A DNA stretch of 38,374 nt from NCBI GenBank assembly GCA_036274495.1, contig DASUFP010000086.1:1-38374 (forward strand), in the 5' to 3' direction. The notes beneath the pieces were generated by a model. It saw nothing but the letters and a program-made list of their open reading frames with translations, did not search any database and had not been told where the DNA came from. The stretch's first letter is position 1. Every line of letters begins with the position of its first letter. Made by a program: the position numbers and the translations under genes. Positions 1-9,197 of the stretch are shown here, piece by piece. The DNA is from DASUFP01 sp036274495. GTDB taxonomy: Bacteria; Bacteroidota; Bacteroidia; AKYH767-A; OLB10.

Positions 1-1
1 A

Positions 2-1270
2 CTACTCAGATTGTTGTGCTTCACTCAAATGTCTGTATGCATTTTCAACCATTACAATTCCATCGTCAACAATTACTCCTATTGCCAGTGCAATTCCAGT
101 CAATGACATAATGTTCGAAGAAAATCCAAAAAGATTAAGAAGGATAAAACTTGAAGCAACTGATATGGGAATTTGAATTAAAATGATTAAAGCACTTCGC
201 CAATGAAAAAGAAACAATAATACAACTATTGAAACACTGATGAAGACTTCTAAAAGTGTTGCCTTCACTGAATCAATAGCCTCTTCAATTAATCCGCTTC
301 TGTCATAATCAATATTAAATGTAATTCCTTCAGGTAGTCCTTTCTGCAATTCGTCCATTTTAGATTTTACTCTCTTTATAACGTCATCCGCATTTTCACC
401 GTACCGCATAACGATAATTCCACCAACTCTTTCACCTTCGCCGTTACCATCAAAAATCCCATACCTTATATCACCTCCAAGCTGAACTGAACCCACATCT
501 TTTATCCTGATTGGAATATTATTAGCAGTGCTAATAGAAATGTTTTCGATATCCTCCATGGATTTAATATATCCAAGTCCACGGACAATGTATGATTTAT
601 CACTCATCTCAAATTTCCTGCCCCCCACATCATTGTTGTTGGACTTAACAGCTTGTTGAACGTCCATCATCGAAAGATTATAGAAGTTGAGCTTCACCGG
701 GTCTATGACAACCTGATACTGTTTTTGAAACCCTCCGAATGAAGCAACTTCACTTACACCCGGTACTGTTTGCAGAGCAAACTTAACATACCAATCCTGC
801 AAGGCCCTTTGTTCACCAAGGTCAAATCCTTTCGCGTTTAATGAATACCAAAAAATATGACCTACACCAGTTCCATCAGGACCAAGTGTCGGAGAAATGC
901 CTTCAGGTAGTAATTTTTGAGCAAAACTCAATCTTTCCGAAACCCTGGTTCGTGCCCAATAGATATCAACGTTATCCTCGAATACCAGATAAACGAAGCT
1001 CATTCCGAACATGGATGTACCCCTGATGTTTTTAAGTTTTGCAATGCCCTGCAAATTCGAAACAAGCGGGTACGTTATTTGGTCTTCAATAACCTGGGGA
1101 CTTCTACCCATCCATTCAGTGAAAACAATAACCTGATTTTCGGAAAGGTCTGGTATGGCATCAACGGGATTGTGTTGCACTTCATACAATCCCCAGCCGA
1201 ACATACCAGCTGCCAATAGCAATACGACCAGGCGATTGCGTAAAGAAAATGCTATGAGTCGCTCTACCAT
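2..1270 (-). pseudogene. cusA: CusA/CzcA-type RND metal efflux pump, N-terminal fragment
   Basis: This 422-residue product matches the first ~40% of a heavy-metal RND permease, which is normally about 1,040 residues. It has the N-terminal TM1 (residues ~10-28), the motif NPVDAIPDLSENQVIV, the first periplasmic porter region, then TM2-TM4 ending in the TM4 motif GVIVDDGIVMVENA, with acidic residues of the proton relay. The frame stops at TAG (2-4) in the cytoplasmic loop just after TM4, one base from the window edge. The missing remainder of the protein is encoded at 7749-5851, upstream in the same transcription direction. On its own this piece lacks TM5-TM12 and the second porter domain and could not pump. 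It follows the 81-aa lipoprotein gene by 6 bp. Whether the reading frame resumes left of the window is unknown. Family assignment is firm; status as broken is inferred. Confidence 0.85.
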
Positions 1271-1276
1271 CTCCGA

Positions 1277-1522
1277 CTATTGCTTTGTTCTTTCAATAAG
1301 TGCCATACCACATTTTGGACAATTACCAGGTTTATCGGAAAGTACTTCCGGGTCCATTTCACATAGATAAAATGTTTCTCCGCTTTTCAACTTTGTTGTG
1401 TCAAGATTGAATATTTGAGACGATGATTCCACTTTCGCTGAATCTGTTTTAGTTGACGAACTGTTGCAGGCAGTGAACGCGATAATGACGGCGGCGGCAG
1501 AGATAATGATTGCTATTTTCAT
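1277..1522 (-). CDS. Small lipoprotein with heavy-metal-binding domain
   Basis: An 81-residue protein. The N-terminus is a lipoprotein signal (hydrophobic residues ~3-17, lipobox AFTAC with C19), so it should be anchored in an envelope membrane. The C-terminal half has the pattern YLCEMDPEV...KPGNCPKCGMAL, the heavy-metal-binding (HMBD, YHS-like) motif commonly found in or near CusB-type adaptors. The cysteines and methionines are plausible Cu(I)/Ag(I) ligands. It lies between the DUF2231-like gene and the RND fragment, 6 bp from the latter, so it is probably co-transcribed. A role as a periplasmic metal carrier that feeds the pump is inferred from family and context. Confidence 0.8.
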   Translation of the reverse strand: MKIAIIISAAAVIIAFTACNSSSTKTDSAKVESSSQIFNLDTTKLKSGETFYLCEMDPEVLSDKPGNCPKCGMALIERTKQ

Positions 1523-1550
1523 ACTGTTTTAAATTAAATTTGTTAAAGAA

Positions 1551-2198
1551 TTATTCTTCGTGATGATGCTCGTTCGATTCTAAATGATTGCCTTTCGGTC
1601 CGATTCCTTCCATGTGAACGAGCATTGCTCCATGATGCCCTGCAATGGAAACTGTGATTGCCGATGCGACGAGAAAGAGTGAAATAATTATTTCTAACCA
1701 CGTTTTTCTTTTCAGAATAAAATGTGCAATAATTTTTCCAAACAGTGCAGCAACTGAAAACCACCAGGTGAAGTTTGCCATTTGTTCGTGGGTTTCAAAT
1801 ATTTCTTTTGCCCTTCCTGTGAGTGCTTCGGGGTCCGCATGAAAGGTGTTTGAAGAAAGCCATGCAGTTATGACACCCAAAGCCAACAACACCAATGCAA
1901 CCCAACTCAATTCTTTTTTGAATACGAAAAATGAGAACAACTGGATGAAAGTCGCGATGATGAGCAACACAATAGGAAAATGAACGATTAGTGGATGATA
2001 ATTTGGGAAGGCATCCACTGCCTTCATTTCTTCGTGCGCTTTCATTTCGTGCATCATGGCTGAATCGTGCTGCATTGGAATTGCAGAATTAGCAATGGAA
2101 TCTTTTTTAGCATCTTTATCATGATGTTCATGTGCGAATGATGGCATAGTGAATGCTATCAACAGAGTTACTAAAACGGATGTGAAATATTTTTTCAT
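1551..2198 (-). CDS. DUF2231-like multi-pass membrane protein with His-rich ends
   Basis: A 215-residue protein. A signal-like segment (residues ~5-22) is followed by a His/Met/Asp-rich stretch (HEHHDKDAKK, then MQHDSAMMHEMKAHEEM). Four hydrophobic segments follow, beginning with YHPLIVHFPIVLL, which matches the HP..VHFPI signature of DUF2231-type membrane proteins. The C-terminus is again His-rich (SNEHHHEE). Histidine and methionine clusters on both ends suggest metal binding. It is 16 bp downstream of the HMBD-containing adaptor gene and within the metal efflux operon. Homologues are common in Bacteroidota metal resistance clusters, but I know of no defined biochemical function. Confidence 0.75.
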   Translation of the reverse strand: MKKYFTSVLVTLLIAFTMPSFAHEHHDKDAKKDSIANSAIPMQHDSAMMHEMKAHEEMKAVDAFPNYHPLIVHFPIVLLIIATFIQLFSFFVFKKELSWVALVLLALGVITAWLSSNTFHADPEALTGRAKEIFETHEQMANFTWWFSVAALFGKIIAHFILKRKTWLEIIISLFLVASAITVSIAGHHGAMLVHMEGIGPKGNHLESNEHHHEE

Positions 2199-2214
2199 TT
2201 CTATTTTTTTGAAT

Positions 2215-3432
2215 TCACATTTTCATTCCTTTCATTTCTCCATGACCTTCCATTGGATTGGCACCTTTTTTAAACACATACTCACTATTCAACAAATATG
2301 CGCCTTGTACTACCACTACATCATTTTCATTTAACCCTTCAAGAATTTCTATTTCACGACTGTTTTGCATTCCAACAGTTACCATTCTATTTTCAAATAC
2401 TCCGTCACTATTTCTTACCCAGACATTAGTTCCCTTACCATCCTGAATTATTGCGTTTAAAGGAAGAGTCAGAGATTTCTTTTTTTCGGTTTGAAGTATA
2501 ATATTCGCCAACATACCCGGTTTTATATTCTGGGATGGATTAGCGAACTCCAATCTTGCAAGTACAAATCGCGAAGAGGATTGCACTTGAGGGTCCATAA
2601 ATATAACCTTGCCATTGAACGAAATTTCACCGGCAGCAGGAACAGAAATTAATGCTTCAGTTCCCATACTGATGTAAGGCAGGTAAGGCATATACACCTG
2701 GACTTCGACCCAAAGTGAATTGAGTGAGGTAATACGAAATAAAGTGGTACCTGTGGATACATAACTTCCTTCGCTTATTGATATTTCACTTACAAAACCA
2801 TCCTGAGATGAATACACTGGAACATATTGATATATTTCCTTTGATTGTCGAAGTTTGTTAATCTGTGCTTCACTCATGCCATATAGTAGCAATTTGTGCT
2901 TGGCAGCTTCGCTAAAGTTATCGGACATGGATGCTTGCTGAGTAGCAAGTATAAACTCGTTCTGAGCAGAGGCTAATTCCTCACTATATATTTCATAAAG
3001 GAGCTGGCCTTTTCTAATGAAATCACCGGAATTTCTAATTTCAAGTTTTTCGATTCGACCTGCCACTTTTGAACTAATGGAATTTGTGAGGTTCTGGTCA
3101 ACAGCAATTTTTCCTGTAAGTACGATTTCTTTCGCAAGGTCATGCATACGAATAGTATCAAATTCAATGTTTCCCAACTTTATCTGTTGAGCACTGAGTT
3201 TTAATTGTCCGGCTTTAAGGTTGTTCCTTTTAACCTTAATTAATTTCATATGACAAATTGGGCAATTACCTGCTTTATTTTCTATGACCTGGGGGTCCAT
3301 GGAACATGTAAAATATTCATCTGGTCCAGCCATTTCATCGTGAGTATTTTTCTTACAAGCGGCAAATAGCATAATAAATGCACTTGCCAACCAAATAAAT
3401 CTTAACATATAGTTAATGATACTACTCTTCAT
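2215..3432 (-). CDS. CusB-type periplasmic adaptor with N-terminal heavy-metal-binding domain
   Basis: RND membrane fusion protein that would bridge the inner-membrane pump and the outer-membrane channel. I chose the ATG at 3432, giving about 405 residues. A longer GTG start at 3459 would overlap the upstream gene more, and an ATG at 3408 would also give a good lipoprotein signal (lipobox LFAAC). After the signal comes an HMBD motif (YFTCSMDPQV...AGNCPICHMKL), then barrel-sandwich and hairpin regions typical of HlyD/CusB proteins (SSKVAGRIEKLEI, GQLLYEIYSEELASAQNEF), and the C-terminal beta-barrel and membrane-proximal region (WVRNSDGVFENRMVTVG). The Met-rich tail (MEGHGEMKGMKM) suggests copper binding. 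It overlaps the preceding adaptor gene by 11 bp. Confidence 0.85.
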   Translation of the reverse strand: MKSSIINYMLRFIWLASAFIMLFAACKKNTHDEMAGPDEYFTCSMDPQVIENKAGNCPICHMKLIKVKRNNLKAGQLKLSAQQIKLGNIEFDTIRMHDLAKEIVLTGKIAVDQNLTNSISSKVAGRIEKLEIRNSGDFIRKGQLLYEIYSEELASAQNEFILATQQASMSDNFSEAAKHKLLLYGMSEAQINKLRQSKEIYQYVPVYSSQDGFVSEISISEGSYVSTGTTLFRITSLNSLWVEVQVYMPYLPYISMGTEALISVPAAGEISFNGKVIFMDPQVQSSSRFVLARLEFANPSQNIKPGMLANIILQTEKKKSLTLPLNAIIQDGKGTNVWVRNSDGVFENRMVTVGMQNSREIEILEGLNENDVVVVQGAYLLNSEYVFKKGANPMEGHGEMKGMKM

Positions 3433-4663
3433 TACCTGGAGTATTAATAAAACTTTCACTATCTATTAGAAATTGAGCATTTACTGCAATTTGTTCCCCA
3501 CCTTCCAAACCATGGGTAATCTGAATTAATGAATCTGTTACTATTCCTGTTTGAATTATTTTAGTCCTGAAGTATTCGCCGCTTTTCATAAATACCACCT
3601 GGCTTTGTCCGAGATTAATCACAGCCGTGCGTGGAAGCCAAATTCCAGAGATTTCTTTGGCAGTGATTTTAGCAGAAACTAATGAGCCAATTTTTATTTT
3701 GAGGGAGTCAGAATTAGACAAATAAATTCGAGCCTGCACTGCAGCTGCATTCTCTCCTGTGATTGGTTCAATATAGCTGATTGAAGAGGTGATTTCTTGT
3801 GTAGGATTTGTTTCTAATGAAATAGAGACATTATCGCCTACTTTTATTATAGAAGCATCTGAAGGGAATATATTCAAAACCGCCCATACCTGATTAGTAC
3901 TAAATACGGAAAATACTGCTTGACCCGTTTGTATGTACATGCCTTCTTTGATTCCAAGAGCTGATGACTGTGAGGCAGGAAGATTGATTTTTTGAATCTG
4001 ACCTGGTTGGTCATTATTCCCGCCCATGCCGTTCATGCCATTATCTGTTTTATCTGCTGAAACTACGCCAGAACTAATTCCAATATCATGAATGTGGCCA
4101 CTGTATGCACTGAACACAGGAAGAGGATTTATTGGTTTCAGCGTTACCTTTATTTGTTTTATTTGTTCACCTGTTAAGCCAAGCAATTGAAGTTTTTCCT
4201 TTGCAGCGTTCAATAACGAAGTATCGATTTTTGTACTGTTTAATAATAAAATAAAATGTAGTTGCTCAGTCACTATTTCAGGACTATAAATATCCATGAT
4301 GCGTTGACCTTTTGAAACTTTTTCAAAATTGAACCTGACATATAGCTTTTCAATACGACCATTAAACCGGGCACTAATTGTATTTTGTAATCGTGGGTCA
4401 TACGTTATTACTCCTGTAGCATTAATAACTGGATTATACTTGTAAGTCGTAGGAGTAATTGTTTTAACATTGCTAAATACAGTTTTATTGGTAGGTTCTA
4501 CCAAACCATCCAGTTCTGTTTTTTTGTCAGCAGAAATATGCTTATGTTTATCAGTTCCATTGCAGGAAATGATTAAACACGCGGAAATGATTCCGATAAA
4601 TGTCGAAATTGTAATTACAGCAAATTGAGTTTTGGTATTATCGTATTTCCAATGCTTTCTCAT
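3422..4663 (-). CDS. CusB/CzcB-type periplasmic adaptor (membrane fusion protein)
   Basis: A 413-residue adaptor and the second of two adjacent membrane fusion proteins. A hydrophobic N-terminal segment (~14-33) ends in a lipobox-like LIISC (C34). The conserved core follows: ITYDPRLQNTISARFNGRIEKLYV, then a helical hairpin (YSPEIVTEQLHF...) and the returning lipoyl half (VFSAYSGHIHDIGISSG). A Gly/Met/Asn insert (DNGMNGMGGNNDQ) sits in the hairpin-return region, possibly a metal site. The start overlaps the TolC-like gene by 26 bp and the end overlaps the next adaptor, so translation is probably coupled. Two non-identical adaptors in tandem may act as a hetero-pair or serve different metals; the sequence does not decide. 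Confidence 0.85.
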   Translation of the reverse strand: MRKHWKYDNTKTQFAVITISTFIGIISACLIISCNGTDKHKHISADKKTELDGLVEPTNKTVFSNVKTITPTTYKYNPVINATGVITYDPRLQNTISARFNGRIEKLYVRFNFEKVSKGQRIMDIYSPEIVTEQLHFILLLNSTKIDTSLLNAAKEKLQLLGLTGEQIKQIKVTLKPINPLPVFSAYSGHIHDIGISSGVVSADKTDNGMNGMGGNNDQPGQIQKINLPASQSSALGIKEGMYIQTGQAVFSVFSTNQVWAVLNIFPSDASIIKVGDNVSISLETNPTQEITSSISYIEPITGENAAAVQARIYLSNSDSLKIKIGSLVSAKITAKEISGIWLPRTAVINLGQSQVVFMKSGEYFRTKIIQTGIVTDSLIQITHGLEGGEQIAVNAQFLIDSESFINTPGNEE

Positions 4664-5864
4664 ATTCTACTTCTAAATTCAAAAGAAACTTCAGCTGGTC
4701 CAATTCATTCATTTTTGCCATCCGGTACATTTTCAATCCATCCAGAACCACAAACAAATCTTCGGTATTTTGTTCATAAGACAATAACGAAGCCTGGAAA
4801 CTCTTGTAGTAAGTCGGACCAATGTTTTCATTATAATTTGATAGTTGTTGCTTCATTGCCTTCATTTGAACTTGTAAGGATGAAATCATTCCAGCAGTTT
4901 CATTTGTAAGTGCCTGCTTCTGATAGGTAATTGCGTTTGTTGTGTTTTCTAACCCTTTTATATTTGCCTTATATTCTTTTGAAGCCCACGGAGCTATAGG
5001 TATTGTAACCATTCCCATCGCTGAATACTGATTCGGCATCATGCCAAGTGATTCCATATGGCTTAGCGAAATTCCAAAGTCGGGTAGTCGTTTTGATTTT
5101 TCATATTGTTGCTGGAGCTTGGCCATCGCTATTTGTGCGTCAAACTGCTTGATATCACTTCTTGAATTAAGAATATGAGCTGTATCTAAAAATTGTGATT
5201 CGTAGTTATGGATATGCATTGTTGTATCCACATCAAAAATGTTATTTACATCCAGATTCATGAGTGTATTGAGTTCAATATTTTTCATTTTAATATCACT
5301 CAAAAGCATTGATTCCATGTTTCGAAGCTCAAATAAATCCGCTTGGGCCTTGTAAATGTTGTTGAGCTGTTCTTTATTATATGTATACCTAATTCTTGCA
5401 ACTTCAATAATATTATTTAGAAGTGAATCGGTCTGAATCAAAATGTCATGTTTCCTTTTTAAAATAACCCATTCGTAATAGTTCTTTTTCGCCATCGTAA
5501 ACATCTCATTCTGCCGGGTGCCTTTTCCTGCCTGTTCAACGGAAACCATAGCCTGCATAAATCTATAGTTAGCTTTCTGTTTAACCGGATTGGGAATCAT
5601 CTGTTCACCCGTTATCATGAACATTCCTTCCTTGATATTCTCATAAGGCGTTTCCCAAAGTCCGCCTGAAAGTGTAGTCGGCATCCAACTCCTGGTCATT
5701 TGTGAAAAATTGTCAATAGCAATTATCTGTTCATCATACATCTTCAACATAGGATTGCTACTTTCTATTCGCTTCAGAACAGAATCAAGTGAAACTACTT
5801 GCGCAGATACTTGCGTAAAATATACGCTTAGGAGTAAAACAAATAATATTTTACAATTCTTCAT
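4638..5864 (-). CDS. TolC/CusC-like outer membrane efflux protein
   Basis: A 408-residue outer membrane factor. The signal peptide (residues ~1-21) ends VSA before QVVSLDSVL. The rest is two long helical repeats of the OEP type, with SLDSVLKRIESSNPMLKMYDEQI at the start and long amphipathic helices near 110-180 and 300-395. It would form the exit duct of the tripartite metal pump. The start overlaps the end of the RND C-terminal fragment by 14 bp, and the end overlaps the next adaptor gene by 26 bp, a tight operon layout. Slightly Met-rich segments (ESLGMMPNQYSAMGMV) fit copper or silver handling. The family call is strong; the substrate is inferred from neighbours. Confidence 0.85.
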   Translation of the reverse strand: MKNCKILFVLLLSVYFTQVSAQVVSLDSVLKRIESSNPMLKMYDEQIIAIDNFSQMTRSWMPTTLSGGLWETPYENIKEGMFMITGEQMIPNPVKQKANYRFMQAMVSVEQAGKGTRQNEMFTMAKKNYYEWVILKRKHDILIQTDSLLNNIIEVARIRYTYNKEQLNNIYKAQADLFELRNMESMLLSDIKMKNIELNTLMNLDVNNIFDVDTTMHIHNYESQFLDTAHILNSRSDIKQFDAQIAMAKLQQQYEKSKRLPDFGISLSHMESLGMMPNQYSAMGMVTIPIAPWASKEYKANIKGLENTTNAITYQKQALTNETAGMISSLQVQMKAMKQQLSNYNENIGPTYYKSFQASLLSYEQNTEDLFVVLDGLKMYRMAKMNELDQLKFLLNLEVEYEKALEIR

Positions 5865-6420
5865 TTTTACCAGGTAAAATCAATTGTCCATGTTTTTTAA
5901 GTTCCCTTTCTTTTACCATTTCATAAATTACTGGTGTAACCAGTAACACATAAATGGTTGATGAAATAACTCCGCCGATTAATGGTATGGTTATGGGTAA
6001 CATTACATCACTGCCAGTTCCTGTTGCCCAGAGAATGGGTATTAATCCAAATAATGAAACACAAACGGTCATCAATTTTGGACGCAATCGTTGCACAGCT
6101 CCATCTGTGATATATTGTCGCAAGTCTTGCTTTGTAATTGTGGATGCCGAATTTCCTTTGATAGCTACCAATTTCTCCATGTACTCATTTAAATAAATAG
6201 TCATCAGCATTGCAGTTTCAATGGCTACACCAAACAATGCAATGAATCCGACTGCCACAGCAACGGACAAATTCACACCATAGAAATAAATCATAAATAC
6301 TCCACCTATCAGTGCGAAAGGAACTGTAATCATTGTTAACAAAGCTTCCTTCCAGGATTTGTATGTAAAATAAAGTACCATGAGAATAATTAAAAGTACT
6401 ATAGGCATTATAACAGACAA
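5851..6420 (-). pseudogene. cusA: CusA/CzcA-type RND pump, C-terminal fragment (TM8-TM12)
   Basis: The 189-residue open stretch begins at a TTG codon that is probably not a real start. The same reading frame continues upstream to the amber codon at 6472-6474, and the 17 codons between encode SLEWSGQWENQIRANKT, normal CzcA sequence. The fragment holds the last membrane helices (IMPIVLLIILMVLYFTY, the TM with GFIALFGVAIETAMLM, and two C-terminal helices with DGAVQRLRPKLMT between them) and ends in the usual cytoplasmic tail. It is the direct continuation of the 425-residue piece at 6472-7749, separated only by one stop codon. Without readthrough or suppression it is unlikely to be translated efficiently. 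Confidence 0.8.
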
Positions 6421-6471
6421 CGTTTTGTTAGCGCGAATCTGATTTTCCCATTGACCACTCCATTCAAGGCT

Positions 6472-7749
6472 CTATCCTTTTGGCAGTCGTGAATACATTT
6501 TATTCAATTTCTCTTGAGCTTCCTTTACTGTGCTGCCCAAATCACGGTCACGTACATTGAATAAGATTGTTCCACGCAACATAGCATTCTCTGAATTTAT
6601 CATAGCAGGTCCTTCTGTTAAAGAGATGCTTGCTACTGCTGAAAGTGGAATGGTACCGGAAGTGGCCGTTTTAATGGGAATCTGGTTAATTGCTTCCAGG
6701 CTGTTACGAAAATCCTGGCCTAACCTTGTATTTACCGTAAACCGCTCTCTGCCTTCTATGGTAGTAGTCAGATTCATACCACCCAAAGCAGTTTCAACAT
6801 ACATATTTACATCGTCCACACTCAGACCATACCTACCTATTTCATTTCTCCTTACAGTTATGTCAATATATCGTCCCCCGGTAACCGGCTCAACATATAT
6901 ATCTTTTATTCCTTCAATACCCTGAAGCTCGTTTTTCATAGAAAGTGCCAGCGAATAAATTGAATCAAGATTTTGACCGTATATTTTTAAGCCAACATCT
7001 GTTCTTATTCCGGTCGATAGCATGTTTATCCTGTTAATTATGGGCTGGGTAAAGCCATTGACAACACCTGGGATTTGTAATTTGGCATTGAGTTCATTGA
7101 TGATATCATTCTTTGTAATTCCTTCTCTCCATTCCGCTTTTGGCTTCAGCAAAACAATGGTTTCAATCATACTGATAGGAGAATTATCTGTAGCAGTACT
7201 GGCCCTTCCGGCTTTTCCCAATACATTCGCAACCTCCGGAACAGATGCAATTAATTTATCCTGGACCTGCAAAATCCTTTTCACTTCTGAATTGGAAACA
7301 TCAGGTAAGGTAACAGGCATAAACAAAATCGAACCTTCATCGAGTGGCGGCATAAACTCTGAACCCATGCGAAGCATCATTACTACACCTATAACAAGCG
7401 CAATAATGTTTAATGCAATGACTGATTTTCGCCAGGACAGACACCACGAAAGAATAGGAGCATAGACTTTCTCAAGTCCACGAGTTATCGGATTTGTGTT
7501 TTCTGGTTTAAGCTTACCTTTAAGTAAAAATGAAATAAGAATGGGAGTTAATGTAATCGCGAGGAAAGCATCGATGATGAGTATAAATGTCTTTGTCCAG
7601 GCCAGCGGATGAAATAGCTTGCCTTCAATTCCAGTAAGAAGAAAAACAGGGAGAAATGAAGTAATAACAACAATTGTAGAGTAAAAGACTCCTGGACCCA
7701 CCTGTTTCGATGAGTTCTCAATTGTTTTTATTCTTTGTTTATCATTCAT
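6472..7749 (-). pseudogene. cusA: CusA/CzcA-type RND pump, middle fragment (TM5-TM7 and second porter domain)
   Basis: This 425-residue piece starts MNDKQRIKTIENSSKQVGPG, just past the cytoplasmic TM4-TM5 loop of a CzcA-type pump. It contains TM5 and TM6 (SFLPVFLLTGIEGKLFHPLAWTKTF onward), TM7, and the second porter region with the family signatures GSEFMPPLDEGS, LGKAGRASTATDNSP and INMLSTGIRTDVGLKIYG. It ends ...SRLPKG-TAG. Family members often have Tyr at this position (PKGYSLEW-type), so one base change turning a Tyr codon into amber explains the break. The N-terminal 420 residues are absent upstream: the frame is closed by TAG a few codons before the ATG, and the missing part is found at 1270-2. 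The gene follows the HMA-MauE-like gene after 94 bp. Confidence 0.85.
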
Positions 7750-7843
7750 ATAATACCTTCGAAGCTACATTGATGCTTTTTATTACATCCTGACATATAT
7801 CATTTTTCTTCCTTCCTTATTTCATAAGATGACCTCGTTTTGG

Positions 7844-8557
7844 CTAAATATTAATTAAAAGCATTATTCCACTCATTACAACCATTAGAGCATCTTCCAC
7901 AATGGTAATGGTACTCATCGGTAAATTAAATACTGCACCCAGGCAAGCACATTTTATTTCAGTCTTGTTTAAAACGCTTTTGACAACACCTATGATGCTT
8001 ACTCCCATAATGACAAAGGTTATTGAATTTGTCGCCATTGCATTAATGTTTGTCAGAAAAGCCAATCCTAATCCCAATTCTAAAAATGGATAAATCATCG
8101 CCCATACAGGAAATCTCTTTGCAATAACATCATACATTTGATATGCATGATAAAATTCGCGAAGATTAATTAATTTAAAAAATGAAAATGCAAGGAAAAA
8201 TCCGGCCATGAAACTGTTCATCCATGTCATGAAGGAAAATTCTCCATTTCCAAACTGCGATAGAAAAGCAACAACTGTGATATAAAAAAATAATAAAAGT
8301 ACTGGCTTGTACATTGTGAACCACCTATCCTTGTTATTAATTACTTGGTTAGATTCCAATATACCATAATCTCCTTTTTCAAGGAGGGCTTGCTGAAGTT
8401 GTAAAAGTGGTATATGACTGTTCATCGTTAATACTACTGTACTTTTTTCCCTTGATACTTCCGCTGACTCTATTTGAGGCAGAGACAACAAGGCTGACTT
8501 TACTTTTGCTTCGCACTTCCCGCATGTCATTCCTGTAACCTGATATGTATGTTTCAT
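7844..8557 (-). CDS. HMA domain fused to MauE/DoxX-like membrane protein
   Basis: A 237-residue protein. Residues 1-70 form a heavy-metal-associated (HMA) domain with the motif GMTCGKCEAKV (C12 and C15), which binds Cu(I) in this family. From residue ~85 there are four or more membrane helices of the MauE type, including the loop motif KCACLGAVFNLPMS, whose cysteines may be redox or metal sites. This fusion is common in Bacteroidota copper clusters and is usually unnamed. A role in moving copper to or across the membrane, or in handling disulfides, is inferred. A 10-bp palindrome GCAAATTTGC (8576-8585) lies 19 bp upstream of the ATG and could be a promoter or operator element. Confidence 0.8.
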   Translation of the reverse strand: MKHTYQVTGMTCGKCEAKVKSALLSLPQIESAEVSREKSTVVLTMNSHIPLLQLQQALLEKGDYGILESNQVINNKDRWFTMYKPVLLLFFYITVVAFLSQFGNGEFSFMTWMNSFMAGFFLAFSFFKLINLREFYHAYQMYDVIAKRFPVWAMIYPFLELGLGLAFLTNINAMATNSITFVIMGVSIIGVVKSVLNKTEIKCACLGAVFNLPMSTITIVEDALMVVMSGIMLLINI

Positions 8558-8636
8558 TTTGCCAAAATTTATTGTGCAAATTTGCGCTCATGAAACCAGG
8601 AAACAGTTTTATAATTTTGTATTTCCTTTATATAAT

Positions 8637-9197
8637 TTATAGATTGTCTATAGATTGTCGTTTTTGGGCTTTCAGTTCCTTGAAATAACTCGGAGTAAAT
8701 CCAGTTACTTTCTTAAATTGACTACTTAGATGGGAAACACTGCTGTAATTTAATATAATAGCTATTTCACTAAGTGTCATTTCATTATACATGATTAACT
8801 CTTTAACTCGTTCAATTTTTTGAAGAATAAAATATTGTTCAATTGTTGTACCTTCTACTTGTGAAAACAAGTTGCTCAAATAGTTATAGTCATGATGAAT
8901 TATGCCAGTGATAAATGAAGATAAATTTATTCTTCCATTCATGTTCTCTGAATAAATAAGCTTAATAATCGAACTCTTAATTTTTTCAATAATTTTACTA
9001 TGCTTATTATCAATAATTGAAAATCCAACAGATGATAAGGATTGACTTAAATCACGAACTTCGACCTTTGACAATTCCTCAGTTATTTCCACCTCTCCCA
9101 GGTCAATGGAAATAGGATTTAATCCAAACTTTTTCAGCTCAGACTCCACAACCATTTTACACCGGTTGCATACCATATTCTTAATAAACAGCTTCAA
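8637..9197 (-). CDS. AraC-family regulator with N-terminal HMA-like metal-sensing segment
   Basis: A 186-residue protein. The first ~65 residues resemble a heavy-metal-associated fold with the motif NMVCNRCKMVV (C10, C13), suggesting direct sensing of Cu(I) or a similar ion. The C-terminal ~100 residues are an AraC-type double helix-turn-helix (MTLSEIAIILNYSSVSHLSSQFKKVTG, then TPSYFKELKAQKR). The start is a TTG at 9197 that overlaps the TGA of the preceding lipoprotein gene, so translation is probably coupled. An ATG at 9176 would cut off the first strand of the HMA-like fold, so I prefer TTG. It is the likely regulator of the surrounding metal cluster; the sensed ion is inferred. Confidence 0.8.
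   Translation of the reverse strand: MKLFIKNMVCNRCKMVVESELKKFGLNPISIDLGEVEITEELSKVEVRDLSQSLSSVGFSIIDNKHSKIIEKIKSSIIKLIYSENMNGRINLSSFITGIIHHDYNYLSNLFSQVEGTTIEQYFILQKIERVKELIMYNEMTLSEIAIILNYSSVSHLSSQFKKVTGFTPSYFKELKAQKRQSIDNL

Noticed and set aside
2..7749. Reassignment of TAG to an amino acid, suggested by TAG breaks in the RND gene
   Set aside because: Several intact genes here end in TAG (for example at 1277, 3422 and 7844), and the HEPN-like gene is broken by TAA, so recoding is not supported.
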